Shown one piece after another: positions 1 through 10,900 of a DNA stretch of 64,000 nt (its first letter is position 1; each line of letters begins with the position of its first letter). The notes below the pieces were generated by a model. It saw only the letters and a list, made by a program, of their open reading frames with translations. It was not told the DNA's origin and did not search any database. This DNA comes from a virus. The position numbers and the translations under genes are program-made. Where the stretch lies: IMG/VR virus record IMGVR_UViG_3300034019_000586, positions 1 through 64,000 of that record; one strand, given 5' to 3'.

Positions 1-5
1 CCATA

Positions 6-764
6 ATGACTAATTTAGGACAGATATACAATTCGGTTTTATTCCGTTCAGGGATTGATTTAAGGGGTGGATGGTTCACCCCTGACTTTTTTAATGACGC
101 TATTTATAGTGTTAATTACGAAAAGATGAATCAGTTGATTGATGTGTTTGAAAAGAACATGGAGGTTACTTCTGACTTGCAGCCTTTTGTAAAGACGCTT
201 GGGAGCGCACAGTTTCCTCCGATTGAATTTACGGCAGTTACGGCTTCGGATTCAGGGCTTGGCGGGTATGCTGATATACCCGAAGATTTTTGGTATGAAG
301 CCCGTGCGAACTATACTAAATTCGTGAATACGGGTTGTGGAGTTTCGAGTTCACAATATGCGCCCGTTACTTTACTAAAGCAACATGAATTTGATGCGGT
401 AATGCGGGATTCAAACAGTTCGCCCGTACTTGACCCGATTAATAACTATCCCGTACTTGTAATTCAGAACAACCTGTTTTACGTTTACCCATTTGTAAGA
501 AGGGTTGCTTTTACCTATATCAGACAACCACTTGCGCCTAAATTCGACTACGACATTATTTCGGGAGTTCCTGTTTATTTACCACCGGGCGAGGTTCACG
601 TAAATTCATCGGTTTTACCTGTTGGAACTCCGAGCCAAAGTGTAGAATTTGAATATCCTGAAAGCTGTGTTGATTCTTTGATTGACATGATAAGAACCTA
701 CATGGCAAAAGGAAATCAGATGGCTTGGGATTTACAAACACAAGGAGTACCTAAGAACGCATGA
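6..764 (+). CDS. Putative head-tail connector (ring-like) protein
   Basis: A 252-residue protein, first of three short genes linked by 4-nt stop/start overlaps that lead into the large stabilization-type gene. It has no catalytic motif. The N-terminus (GQIYNSVLFRSGIDLRGGW) resembles that of the third gene of the trio (KYIVTSALFRLGKETRGKEY), so the two may be paralogous adaptors stacked under the portal. Position after the portal and capsid region and before the beta-rich tail protein is typical of ring or connector proteins in crAss-like and other podoviruses. The role rests on context and is not shown by a motif. Confidence 0.6.
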   Translation: MTNLGQIYNSVLFRSGIDLRGGWFTPDFFNDAIYSVNYEKMNQLIDVFEKNMEVTSDLQPFVKTLGSAQFPPIEFTAVTASDSGLGGYADIPEDFWYEARANYTKFVNTGCGVSSSQYAPVTLLKQHEFDAVMRDSNSSPVLDPINNYPVLVIQNNLFYVYPFVRRVAFTYIRQPLAPKFDYDIISGVPVYLPPGEVHVNSSVLPVGTPSQSVEFEYPESCVDSLIDMIRTYMAKGNQMAWDLQTQGVPKNA

Positions 765-1342
765 TAACAAAGAGAAACTATATTGATTTAATTCAGAACA
801 GGCTAAACGGAGGTGCTGCACCGAAGGACGTTCAGAAGGTTTACCCGCGAGGTGTTATAGCAAGGGTTCTTGATATGGCTTTTGCAGACGTTGTTATAAA
901 CAATTCAGACGCAGCAGCAGACATGAGCCTTGAATTTAGTTTTACGGCTTCTACTGACGCAAATGGGTACTACATTACTTTGAGTCCTCGTCCTATTTCG
1001 GGAACGCTTTCAATTTATGACATTTACGACGATAAGAATTCTTACAACATTCAAGATAAGGTAATGGCTCGCGGTATTCGGGATTTGCGTACTAACAACA
1101 AGTTTGGTGCTGTTTTGTTTGGTGACAAATTAAGGCTAAATACTACGCCTGTTGGCGAGGTTAAAGTGATTTATGTTCCTCGTGTTTCTGAAATGGCCGA
1201 CGACGACGCTTTGTATGCTGGTGAGGTAGGTGATAACGGTGAGGTTGTGTTGTTTACAAGGGTTATGACGGTATTGCAGGGCAACGCTTTTCAGGATGAA
1301 TTGAATAACAATGCGATTGACGCACAACAACAAGGCAGATGA
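761..1342 (+). CDS. Putative head-tail connector protein
   Basis: A 193-residue acidic protein in the connector trio. Its ATG overlaps the previous stop by 4 nt and its own stop overlaps the next ATG, so the three are probably translationally coupled. The middle is beta-rich (SLEFSFTASTDANGYYITLS). No family is recognised. Context supports a virion assembly role at the head-tail junction, possibly a ring component or completion protein. Confidence 0.6.
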   Translation: MITKRNYIDLIQNRLNGGAAPKDVQKVYPRGVIARVLDMAFADVVINNSDAAADMSLEFSFTASTDANGYYITLSPRPISGTLSIYDIYDDKNSYNIQDKVMARGIRDLRTNNKFGAVLFGDKLRLNTTPVGEVKVIYVPRVSEMADDDALYAGEVGDNGEVVLFTRVMTVLQGNAFQDELNNNAIDAQQQGR

Positions 1343-2088
1343 TTAAGACGGTAAAATACATAGTTACTTCGGCTTTATTCAGGCTTGGAAAGGAAACAAG
1401 GGGTAAGGAATACACTTGGCTTGAACAGGTGGCTATTGACTACCTAAGTGAACGCGCACCGCTTGATGGCAATGTGGGGTTGAAATGTATTCACCTTGAA
1501 TTAGGTACGACCGCCCGTGTTGCGCAGTTGCCGCCCGACTGCATGAGAATTTCAAAGATCGGAATAAAGTCAGGAAACAGGGTTTGGACATTGACCGTTG
1601 ATAATAATTTAGCGATACCCGAAAACTTGTTTACTTGTGAAACCGAGAGCGATTCTTCGTTAGGTTTTTCAACTTTTTTAGGTAATTGGGGTAATGGATA
1701 TTGGAATAATTCAGTGACTTCAAACTATTCTTTGGGTGGTGGAAGAAACGTGAATTACTACAAAATAGTAAACGACAACGGGAAGAAGTTAATCATATTC
1801 GATCACAACATTGGTGATGGCAAGGTGATTATTGAGTACCTTTCAAATGGTTCTGATATTGGTTCTGATACCATGATAGATGCGACTTATTCAGAACCCT
1901 TTAGGCTTTATTTAATGAGCCAATATGTAATGTTTAAGGGCAACAGAGAAGAAAAGGCGATGTACAAAGAATTGCAGTTGCAATACGAATGCGCCATTGA
2001 TGCTTCGCTTCTACTTGTTAATGCGCCTCGAATGGCAGAAATGATAGATGCGCTTGCACAGGCTTCTACACCGACTAATTACGGTTAA
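1339..2088 (+). CDS. Putative head-tail connector (ring-like) protein
   Basis: A 249-residue protein, third of the connector trio. The helical N-terminus resembles that of the gene at 6-764. The central part is rich in Gly, Asn and Ser (around residues 110-140), and a helical end (MSQYVMFKGNREEKAMYKEL) suits a ring-forming adaptor. It ends 7 nt before the stabilization-type gene. Structural function is inferred from position and from this weak similarity. Confidence 0.6.
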   Translation: MIKTVKYIVTSALFRLGKETRGKEYTWLEQVAIDYLSERAPLDGNVGLKCIHLELGTTARVAQLPPDCMRISKIGIKSGNRVWTLTVDNNLAIPENLFTCETESDSSLGFSTFLGNWGNGYWNNSVTSNYSLGGGRNVNYYKIVNDNGKKLIIFDHNIGDGKVIIEYLSNGSDIGSDTMIDATYSEPFRLYLMSQYVMFKGNREEKAMYKELQLQYECAIDASLLLVNAPRMAEMIDALAQASTPTNYG

Positions 2089-2095
2089 TTAATTT

Positions 2096-5000
2096 ATGGC
2101 AAAAGACGAGATCATATTTGGATTAAGTGGCGGTATAGATACCGATAGCGATGTAAGGAATGTTGCTAAAGGTGATTACCGTATGTTTGAATATTGTAGG
2201 CTTGGTCAGGTTGGTGGTGAGGGGTTTTCTGTAATTACTTCGTGGGGTACGGTAGAAGTTCCCAATGGTGGAATTAGTTCAGAGGACGTAATTGTTGGTG
2301 CTTGCGAGTGGACAAAGCAGTACGCCATAGTTTATTTGGTTTACCGTCCTTCGGCTGACGACCAAATTTGGATGTATGACATTTCACTTGGTACGCATAC
2401 CCTTGTTGCCGAGAGTTCAGAATTTAATTTTAACCCCGAATATCCTGTATTTCACTTAGACATTATTGAGGATTTGGCAAAGTGGGCGGGAGGAGTTTTT
2501 AACGAGGAATTATTTGACCCCACCGACGGTTCAATACTTTACAATTTCCCTTCTCAACTTAATTTAAGAAAGGCATTAGACGGGGAATACACAAGCATAG
2601 ATTGGAGTGTTGTAAGCGCGATCAAGTGGCCTCCACCTTCACCTTCGGTAGTTTATTTCACCGATCAGACAAGGGCAGACAATAAATTAAGAAGAAAACT
2701 ATACCGTTTTAGGGTTCAGTATATCTACGAAAACAATGAGGAAACCACTTGGTCAATGTGGTCTAACCTTGCCTTGCCTACACAAAGCGAGTTTATATCT
2801 GGAAATAATTGGCCTGATTCAAGTCAAGACAACGGTATAAGAATAACGCTTGCAACGGGAACGGAAGCGGTTAAGAGAATTAATTTAGCGGTTCAAACCT
2901 ACGACGACAACAACGGTGGTGTAGATGGTGGGTTTGGGATATTTATTCAGTTTAACAAGTCAGAACTTTCTATACCCAACAATAGCACGTTTACTTACGA
3001 CTTCTACGGAAACGTAAACCTAAAACCGATAAGTAATTTAGATGGCAACTACGATAGATTGCCGATATGGGCAAGATGTCAAAGCGTAGTTGACACTTCA
3101 AAGGTTGCATACACAAACTTGATTGAGGGCTATGACAAAGACGTGGAACTTGACGTAACCACAACACCAGTTTACAACGAAATAATTTGGAATCCGTTAA
3201 GTGGGGTTATTAATGTTTTGTCGGCAAATACATCACCATCTTGTTCTCTTTCATGGGTAACTGACGCTGTTTTTACTGTTGCACAAGGAAATACTTTTTC
3301 AGGAAGTTTTACCCTTACAAACGGGCAAGTATTACTTTTAACCTATACTATTAATCAAACCGATATTGAAGAAGCACTTTTAGAGGCAACGCCCGAACTT
3401 CAAATGGACGTTATTTTAGAAATAATTCTCAATAATTTTGCGGAACAGGCAGAGGCAATATTAGGTGTTTCAGTAAGTGTGTCAGGCAATTTAATTAATT
3501 TAAGTGGCGGGCCTGAATGGGCTGAAAATTCATTTCAAATGACGCCTCAAAGACAAACGCTTTCAACCCCGTCGTTTAAGGTTGGCGCAACGCACCCTTT
3601 TGGGATAGTTTATGGCGATGAGGCTTTTCGTGATTCTACGGTAATTACAGGCAGCGGATTAAATATGTTCGTGCCTTGGTATGCTGATCTTGATTTAAGT
3701 TCGTTTACCGACCCTCGAAATCCATTTACTGTATCTGCGCAAATGACAATTAATCACTTGCCTCCAATATGGGCTAAGTATTATTGGATAGTTTGGCGTA
3801 AAGCGACTGAAATAGCTGATTTTTCGCAATGGATAATTAATGCTTTTATACCTGCGGGAGATGCTGCGGGAACGGCTATTGTGTCCGAAAGTAATAGGTT
3901 CGTAATATCACTTGATAAATTTTACATTGAAAATTACAACGGAGCGAGTATTAATCATGTACCGCAGAAAGGGGATGTTGCGCGGTTTATACGTCAGCGG
4001 CTTAATTCAAGTAGTGGCAACATATCGGATTACGTGCCTACATTTTTTGAGTTAGAGGTAATGGAGTATCTTCCTTCGGCGGTTGGTTCAGATGGGCGGT
4101 CACAGATTATTGTTGAGATATTTGACAGGACTTTAGTTGACATTGATACTTGGACAGGTCAGTTGATTGAAATTTATACCCCACAGCCAACTTTGAACGA
4201 GGACGGAACTTTGTTTGTTGCTCCTTGGCGGGATGGAAGTGAAACACTTGAAATTATTAACCCACACACCAATAGCAGGGCGCATCAGGGTTCAGATGTT
4301 AGTGGTTTGGTTTCGTTTGATGGTGAAATTGGTGACGTTTCTTTTGTAACAACAACAGACCTTACAAACTATTTAGCAGACCCCTATAATGGATTAGTAA
4401 CACTAACCAACAATGACAACGAAACAGAAACCGTTGAAACAGGCGCAATCGTTGATTTAGGTGGTGGTGATTTTAAGATAAACATTAACGGCACTCTTAC
4501 TTTTGATTTTTCTTCGGCAAATGGTGGCTCTTTTGTTTTAACTACAAGCCAACAAGTTTCAGATGGCGTTTCTTTACTTGCTGCAAAACTTAATATTAGT
4601 TGGGGCGACGTTTATGTTCGTCAAAGAAACTATGCTACGGGTTACAATACGGGTTCATTTGGTATTGGAACTAATGCTTTTTGGTTTATTGAAGACCCAC
4701 ACTATTCAGATTATTGGTTGAGTAATATTCACCAATACGGAAGGTTAAACATTGAACTTGATAACGCTAAACAGCAACACAGGATAGCGACTTCAATTCA
4801 TTCTGATTCATATTTTACCGACACCGACATTAACGGAACTTCTTCTTTTTCATTGCTTAACGACAACATAATGGACATGAACCCGCTTTATGGCGAAGTT
4901 GTCAAAACAGTTGTTTCGGGAAGGGAAGAAAAAACGTTAAAATGTATTCAGGAACGGAAGGAGAACTCAATTTATATCAAGCACTATCCCGATGTTGCGC

Positions 5001-5872
5001 AAGTTCCTTCGGGTGATTTAAGAATAGATAGAGAAACCACGTTTTCAGCATGGTATCCGTTAAAAAGTATTTTTGGTTGTATTGATGCGGGAAGTGTTGT
5101 TTTATACCCTAACGGTGAAGTTTTCTACTACGATAGAATTAATGGCGTGTTTGTAAATTCAGGTGGTTCAGGTCAAGTAACTATATCCGAAAGGGATATG
5201 CTAACGGGCAGGGATTTTAAGTTCAGAACAAAGACAAAGGAGATAACGGCACGACTTAATTCAGCGGGAAGCGGAAGTTATGTAAGGAGTTACGTTGATG
5301 TTCTTAATCAAGAAGTTGCGTTTTGTTTTGCTTATGAGGAAGGCACTTCAAACTTTATTTATGAGATACTCACTTACGATGTATTAAGCAACAGATGGAG
5401 GAGCAGATATGACTATAACTTTGAATGGTTTGCTAACTTCGGACAAACACTTGTGGGTTGGGGTACTGACAGTCAAATGTATCTTCATAACCAATCCGAT
5501 TCATTTACCTTTCATGGGGATGAATTTACTCAAAAACTTATCATTGTAAGTAATGAAGACCCGTTAAGAATAAAGAGGTTTCAGAACTTAATTCAGAGGG
5601 CGAACAAAACATTTAACACAAAAGCCTATACCGATTCAAACCAAAGCTACGGGGCGATGGAAACCGAAATGGCCGATTATCTTTTCAAGGTTTATGAAGG
5701 GTACTCAATGGGTTACTTTAGACGTAATAAATTTAGCCCAAGATTTGCCACAGAAGAACTTGCAATGATGAACGGTGAAGAAATGAGGTCATACGGAATT
5801 ACAATGGAATTAACATATACCCCAACTGATAGCGGTGCAGAACTTAATTCAGTTGAGGTGATAACGACATAA
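2096..5872 (+). CDS. Stabilization-type tail protein (crAss-like), 1258 aa
   Basis: A very long, beta-rich protein with almost no Cys. The N-terminus carries GGIDTDSDVRNVAKGDYR, and near residue 200 comes a segment containing NKLRRKLYRFRVQYIYENN followed by TWSMWSNLALP. Both resemble the opening and the repeated segments of the stabilization protein of crAss-like phages, which lies against the portal and ring stack in the virion. Length and position after three connector genes agree. It could alternatively be a large tail tubular protein. A -7 promoter box follows its stop codon. Confidence 0.72.
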   Translation: MAKDEIIFGLSGGIDTDSDVRNVAKGDYRMFEYCRLGQVGGEGFSVITSWGTVEVPNGGISSEDVIVGACEWTKQYAIVYLVYRPSADDQIWMYDISLGTHTLVAESSEFNFNPEYPVFHLDIIEDLAKWAGGVFNEELFDPTDGSILYNFPSQLNLRKALDGEYTSIDWSVVSAIKWPPPSPSVVYFTDQTRADNKLRRKLYRFRVQYIYENNEETTWSMWSNLALPTQSEFISGNNWPDSSQDNGIRITLATGTEAVKRINLAVQTYDDNNGGVDGGFGIFIQFNKSELSIPNNSTFTYDFYGNVNLKPISNLDGNYDRLPIWARCQSVVDTSKVAYTNLIEGYDKDVELDVTTTPVYNEIIWNPLSGVINVLSANTSPSCSLSWVTDAVFTVAQGNTFSGSFTLTNGQVLLLTYTINQTDIEEALLEATPELQMDVILEIILNNFAEQAEAILGVSVSVSGNLINLSGGPEWAENSFQMTPQRQTLSTPSFKVGATHPFGIVYGDEAFRDSTVITGSGLNMFVPWYADLDLSSFTDPRNPFTVSAQMTINHLPPIWAKYYWIVWRKATEIADFSQWIINAFIPAGDAAGTAIVSESNRFVISLDKFYIENYNGASINHVPQKGDVARFIRQRLNSSSGNISDYVPTFFELEVMEYLPSAVGSDGRSQIIVEIFDRTLVDIDTWTGQLIEIYTPQPTLNEDGTLFVAPWRDGSETLEIINPHTNSRAHQGSDVSGLVSFDGEIGDVSFVTTTDLTNYLADPYNGLVTLTNNDNETETVETGAIVDLGGGDFKININGTLTFDFSSANGGSFVLTTSQQVSDGVSLLAAKLNISWGDVYVRQRNYATGYNTGSFGIGTNAFWFIEDPHYSDYWLSNIHQYGRLNIELDNAKQQHRIATSIHSDSYFTDTDINGTSSFSLLNDNIMDMNPLYGEVVKTVVSGREEKTLKCIQERKENSIYIKHYPDVAQVPSGDLRIDRETTFSAWYPLKSIFGCIDAGSVVLYPNGEVFYYDRINGVFVNSGGSGQVTISERDMLTGRDFKFRTKTKEITARLNSAGSGSYVRSYVDVLNQEVAFCFAYEEGTSNFIYEILTYDVLSNRWRSRYDYNFEWFANFGQTLVGWGTDSQMYLHNQSDSFTFHGDEFTQKLIIVSNEDPLRIKRFQNLIQRANKTFNTKAYTDSNQSYGAMETEMADYLFKVYEGYSMGYFRRNKFSPRFATEELAMMNGEEMRSYGITMELTYTPTDSGAELNSVEVITT

Positions 5873-5879
5873 AATTTTA

Positions 5880-5887
5880 TACTTTTG
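5880..5887 (+). promoter_or_regulatory. Candidate -7 promoter box TACTTTTG
   Basis: Exact match to the Bacteroidota TAnnTTTG box, in the 20-nt gap between the stabilization gene and the ATG at 5893. No good TTTG is seen 19-21 nt upstream. The ATG begins 5 nt after the box, so a transcript from here would have almost no leader. It may simply be a chance match. Confidence 0.35.
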
Positions 5888-5892
5888 CAGAT

Positions 5893-6675
5893 ATGGATCC
5901 GATTACAATAGCGATGTTAGGAGCGCAGCTTGTTGCGCCTACGATGCAATTTATTCAGGGTAGGAAGCAGGGTAAGCAAGCCGATGAATTAAGTAAGAAC
6001 TTAACCGATCCTGTTTACAACATTCCTTCGTCGGCTGAGGCGGCTTTAGCTAATGCGGAAGCAATGGCACGTTCGCGTTATATGCCCGGACAGACGGCCT
6101 TTCAAAACCGTATCGAGCAAAGTACAGCCAACGCAATGGGTGACGTAATGCGATTCTCCCGTAGCCCACAAGATGCTATGAGTGCTATTACGGCTATTGG
6201 GGCAAAGAACAACGATATGGAACTTGATTTAGCGTCAAGGGCTGCAATGAGTTATCAGAACAGACAAGGTGATTTAAGACAGCAACAAGGTATCATGGCT
6301 GGTTATGAGGATAAGAAATGGACAAATGATGTGTTGAATAAATTCCTTCGTGATAGTGCTGCTGCGAGTGCTTTGGAAAACGCTTCGATTCGCAATAAGT
6401 ACGAGGCTGTAAAGGGCGCGGCTAATGCTGCGGGTACGTTTATGGGTGGTTTGAAAACGGGTAATGTGGACAGAGAATCAATTTCAACGGGAGTAGAGCC
6501 AATTAATTCAGTTGGCACACAAAATTTACAAGTACCACAATCAAACTCAATGAATACGCAAGGACTGATGGGGAACACCACTTCGCCCGTTGCGGCAAAT
6601 GCAGCAGGGTTATCCCCTGAGCAACTGCAACAATTAATGCAAGCCCTTAATCAAGTAAACTTTAAAGCGTTTTAA
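5893..6675 (+). CDS. Putative internal virion / tail-associated protein
   Basis: A 260-residue protein beginning MDPITIAMLGAQLVAPTMQF, a hydrophobic N-terminal helix, followed by Ala- and Gln-rich helical sequence and a Gln/Asn-rich end. This is the usual look of small internal (ejection) proteins that precede the giant ones, comparable in place to T7 gp14. The next gene starts 1 nt after its stop. No enzymatic motif is present. The function is inferred from order and composition. Confidence 0.6.
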   Translation: MDPITIAMLGAQLVAPTMQFIQGRKQGKQADELSKNLTDPVYNIPSSAEAALANAEAMARSRYMPGQTAFQNRIEQSTANAMGDVMRFSRSPQDAMSAITAIGAKNNDMELDLASRAAMSYQNRQGDLRQQQGIMAGYEDKKWTNDVLNKFLRDSAAASALENASIRNKYEAVKGAANAAGTFMGGLKTGNVDRESISTGVEPINSVGTQNLQVPQSNSMNTQGLMGNTTSPVAANAAGLSPEQLQQLMQALNQVNFKAF

Positions 6676-6676
6676 T

Positions 6677-7987
6677 ATGGCAACTCCAAGTGCTGCACAG
6701 GTATTTACGGGTGTTTCGGGAGGCAGGGGTGATAATTCAGGCTCTGCTGCGGTTTTAGATACAGCCCAAGACTTTCAGCCCATTGCAGATGCTTTTTATC
6801 GAAAGAGGGAAGCCGAACAAGTAAGACGTGCTGCCGAGCAAAAAAAAGCAGATCAGGATTGGTTTAATCTTCAAAAAGGATTTAATCCCGAAGAAGTTGC
6901 ACTACGCGATCAGGATGAAATTATGAGTGGTGCAAACGAGTACAATGATATGCTTGTTGACTTAAAAATGTCGGGAGCAAATCCACAGGATTATTATTCA
7001 GACGCGGGAAAGAAAGCGCGGGAGAAGGAGTTTCAGATAAGAAATTTAACTAAGGCTTCTGGTGAAAATCAGAAGTACGATGGACTTGTTGCTGCTGCTA
7101 TTGAAAAGAAAGACCCTTCGATGGACAGGGCGTATGCAGTAGATTGGTTGAAGCGTTACCGTGCTTTACCAAGTATTGAAGCACAGGCAAAGATGAGGCA
7201 AGAGGAAAACCCGTTTAAGACGGTTTATTCATTTGACAACACGGTTGAAAGGGTTAAGCCTTTTACAAAAGACGTATTGGTAGAAAAAGGCAATAGAGCA
7301 GATCAGGTTTCGGGGTTGAACGAAGATGCTTACAGGGCTAAGGTAAGACTTGATTTACAGTCACCCGCAGGACAATCTGATTTTGAAATGTGGTCAAATA
7401 CAGCAGGGAATGAGGGCAAGACTGCAACTGATTATGAAAATGAAGTGGTTGAGTACGCCAAAGGAACTGTAAAAGAATCTGTAAAAACGACTTATGATGA
7501 ACCGAGAGTTGGTTCGTCGGGTTCGGGTTCAGATGGTGGCGGTAGCGGTGGATGGCAAAACAAACTATCAATCAACATAGAAAGCGGAAAAGACGATAGA
7601 CTGATTCAGGGAGTACCAAACAGCATAGATGTAAAAAGAAAAGGCACTAATGATGATTTGCCGCCCGTAGAAGTTATTGGTGAGGATGGCAAAACAACAA
7701 TTGCGTTTCAACCCATACGTTTTTTGAAAACTAAAAACGGGTGGAAAGTTTACGGCAAAAGATTTTCAAAGTCATCAGCAGGGTCGTATATGCCACAAGA
7801 AACAACAGAATCCTATGAAACAGTTGACTACGACTTAAATCATGGTACTTTCGTTTCTCAAATGAACGGGTTTGATATTTACAAGGACGTTGAAGGTGCT
7901 ACAAAAGAAAGTAAGTCGGGTGGAACGAAACAAAATTCAAGCAAGGGTAAAACAAAATTCACGGGAGTTCCCGAAGGAGGTTTTTAA
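6677..7987 (+). CDS. Putative internal virion protein, charged/helical
   Basis: A 436-residue protein. The N-terminal third is charged helical sequence (YRKREAEQVRRAAEQKKADQ). A Ser/Gly linker near residues 275-290 leads to a basic beta-rich C-terminal part. The stop overlaps the start of the 1986-residue gene by 1 nt, tying it to the ejection-protein set. No family is recognised. Confidence 0.6.
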   Translation: MATPSAAQVFTGVSGGRGDNSGSAAVLDTAQDFQPIADAFYRKREAEQVRRAAEQKKADQDWFNLQKGFNPEEVALRDQDEIMSGANEYNDMLVDLKMSGANPQDYYSDAGKKAREKEFQIRNLTKASGENQKYDGLVAAAIEKKDPSMDRAYAVDWLKRYRALPSIEAQAKMRQEENPFKTVYSFDNTVERVKPFTKDVLVEKGNRADQVSGLNEDAYRAKVRLDLQSPAGQSDFEMWSNTAGNEGKTATDYENEVVEYAKGTVKESVKTTYDEPRVGSSGSGSDGGGSGGWQNKLSINIESGKDDRLIQGVPNSIDVKRKGTNDDLPPVEVIGEDGKTTIAFQPIRFLKTKNGWKVYGKRFSKSSAGSYMPQETTESYETVDYDLNHGTFVSQMNGFDIYKDVEGATKESKSGGTKQNSSKGKTKFTGVPEGGF

Positions 7988-10900
7988 TGCCAAACAAGAT
8001 ATACGATTTCATGAAGTCAAACGGCCTCACCACTAAGGATGAGGCTACGTTTTTAAAGGAGTATTCTACTCCTGAAAAGTCGCGTGAACTGCATAGGTTT
8101 ATGACGGAAAATGAATTAACTACAAAGGATGAAAATTCATTTTATTCAGAGTATTTTGCACCAAAGGGGGCATCATCAGAGGTTGGCGCGGCTTCTGGGG
8201 TAGATTCAAACGCGCCACAACAGCCTTCTATTCCGAGTGGAGCAAGTCCTGAATACCTAAAACAACTTAGTGAAAAGAATTTTGTAAAGAGGATTAACAA
8301 CCCGTCTAAATTTATTAAAAATGCCGACGGTAGTAAATCAACTCACAAAATGGCAACAGCCGAAGTTGATGGCAAACAAATTGCCTTTCCTACTATTGTA
8401 GAGCAAAACGGCAAACTTGTAGAATTACCAATAAATGAGGCTATTGATTTCGCCTTAAAAAACAATGAATTTGCTGAATTTGCCAAAGCTGAGGATGCTC
8501 AGTGGTACGCAGAAGGAGGATATAAAAAAGGAACTCCGCTTGAAAATTTAGAAAAGTCGCCACAACAAGCGGATGGAAACACTTTATTGCCGAGTGGACT
8601 AACACTTGACGAGCAAAGACGGGCGGTATTAAGTCATGCTTCTAAAATTACTCCGCAACAGGATCGTAAATTAAGTTTTGTACAGGATAACGAAAAGATT
8701 CCTTTCAGCACAAGGCAAAAGGCATTAAAAGGAACGCAATTTGAATCAGTTGCGCCACTTTCGGAACAACCTATTGCGGGTGAAAGAAACAAGCAGTTAG
8801 AATCTCAGGTTAAACAAAACGAAAGGCAAAACGAAAAGAGTTCACTTGCGGTATTAGCAGAATCTCACAGAAACAACCTTTCAAAAGATGTTGACTATAA
8901 AACAACGCAAGAAAAGTTTAATTCAGCTTATGAGAATTGGCAAAACGGACAAGGTTCTCCCGAAGATGTAAAACTTGCGGAATCAGAACTTAACAGTCAG
9001 CTTGAATTACTTGATCGTGACTATATCGGTAACGAGGCAACTAAACGTGGTGCGCTTGCCTTTATGGAGAAAAAAGACAAGTACGACCAAATTACTTCTA
9101 AGGTAAAAGCGGGTGAATCAATTTCCGAAACAGAAAAGAAATTTCTTTACGACCTAAGAAAAGACGCACTTTCGGCAAAAGCGGCATCAGAAAGGGTTGC
9201 CTTGATGGATATTGAAGATAGTGTTGATATAGACACATTCAATAAAGAAATGGCAACACTTTCGGCTATGCAGGGAAGTATGACGGCAGATGAGTACAAC
9301 GCCAAAGTTCAAGAAATTACGCAAAGGACAGGTGTTAATCAGGATGTCATAAATTCACTTGATTTAGGGTATAAGGAGCTTGCTTCGACGGTTGAGTTAT
9401 CTAAGGTCACAGAGGCACAAAATAGAAACATAGAAACAGAACGCGGGTTAGACAAAATGCGTTCCGAACAAAGAAAAGAGGGTGCGTACATGATACCCGA
9501 AGCATTGCGCGGACTTGTAGGCGCAATGGGTACAATGACTTTGAGCGCAGCTAAACTACCAAAGTCGCTTATGGGCCTTGACGATGAAACAAAATACGAT
9601 TGGACAGATAAGTTATATGACTTTGCGGAAAACGAAGTAGATGAAAGTCAGGGAACTTGGGGCGCATTACAAGATGCTCCTGCATATTTGAAATATTCTT
9701 ATATGCTTGGTCAAGGCGTTGGTTCGGTTGCGATGTTTGCTGCGGGTGGTGGCGTTTCGGCTGCGGTTGGTATGCCTTCGACGGTTGGTACAATAGGCAC
9801 GGCTTTTATCATGTCGCAGCCTGACAACTACACAGAGGGTATAAATAGCGGAATGAGCGCACAAGAGGCAAGAATATACTCTAATGTGGTTAGTTCTGCG
9901 GAAGCATTTGCGGAAGGAATTATACCTGATTCAAACTACTTCAAAAACCAATTAAAAACAACAATACTTTCAGCATACAAAAAGACGGGCTCGGTAAAAG
10001 AAGCGTTAAAAGTTGTTCCAAAAGTAATTGAAGGAATGGCGGTTAGCGGAAGTAAAGAGGGTGCGGAAGAAGTTGTTCAGACTTTTGCGGGTGACGTAAC
10101 AAAAAGTTTTCTTGACACCGTTGCAGGTAGTGAGTATTACAATTCTACTTGGAATACAGAATCGTATAAGGACGCTATTTTGTCGGGCGCACTTACGGGT
10201 GGATTTATGAAGATGTTTGGTTCTTCAAGCCCTAAGAGTGAAGATACGCTTAATGTAATGCGGGATATGATTGATTCAAGGGAATCCATTGTTTCTAACA
10301 TTGCTAAGTTCAATCCTGAATTAAGTACGCAAGTTGACGAGGTTTTGTCTAAGGCAGAGGAAGCAAAGGCTGGATTGGAATCTCATTCAAAGTGGAATGA
10401 TTTAACAACGGCAGCACAGAACAAGGCACTTGATTTAGTGTGGCAGATGGAACTTGCGGAGGACGCTAAGAAAAGAGTTGAGCAGTTTGGTATTGTCGAT
10501 GAAAATAGAAACAAAGAATCCGAAAGGCTTGCGAAGGAATTGAACGATGTTTTTACTGATGATGCAAACACAAAACGGTACGCAGACACAGTTATAAGAC
10601 AACTTCAACAGGCCCGTGCTGAATTAGGTGTTGAATTTGACCCAATGGAAGATTTACCTGAATCGGTTGTAAAAACATTTGATCGGGTGGATGAAGGGTT
10701 GCCTACCGACCCCGTTGCGGTAAAAGAAGCAAGTGATTGGCTTTACTCAAAGTACAAGCAGTTGTCTGAAATGAAAAATGACGACAACCGTAAATTAACT
10801 ATTGAGCAAATTGAGGCAATTCAATTACAATTAGGAGAAGATATTGATAAACTTGAAAATTACAGAAATGAAAACGAGCAACAACAAAGAACAGAAGAAA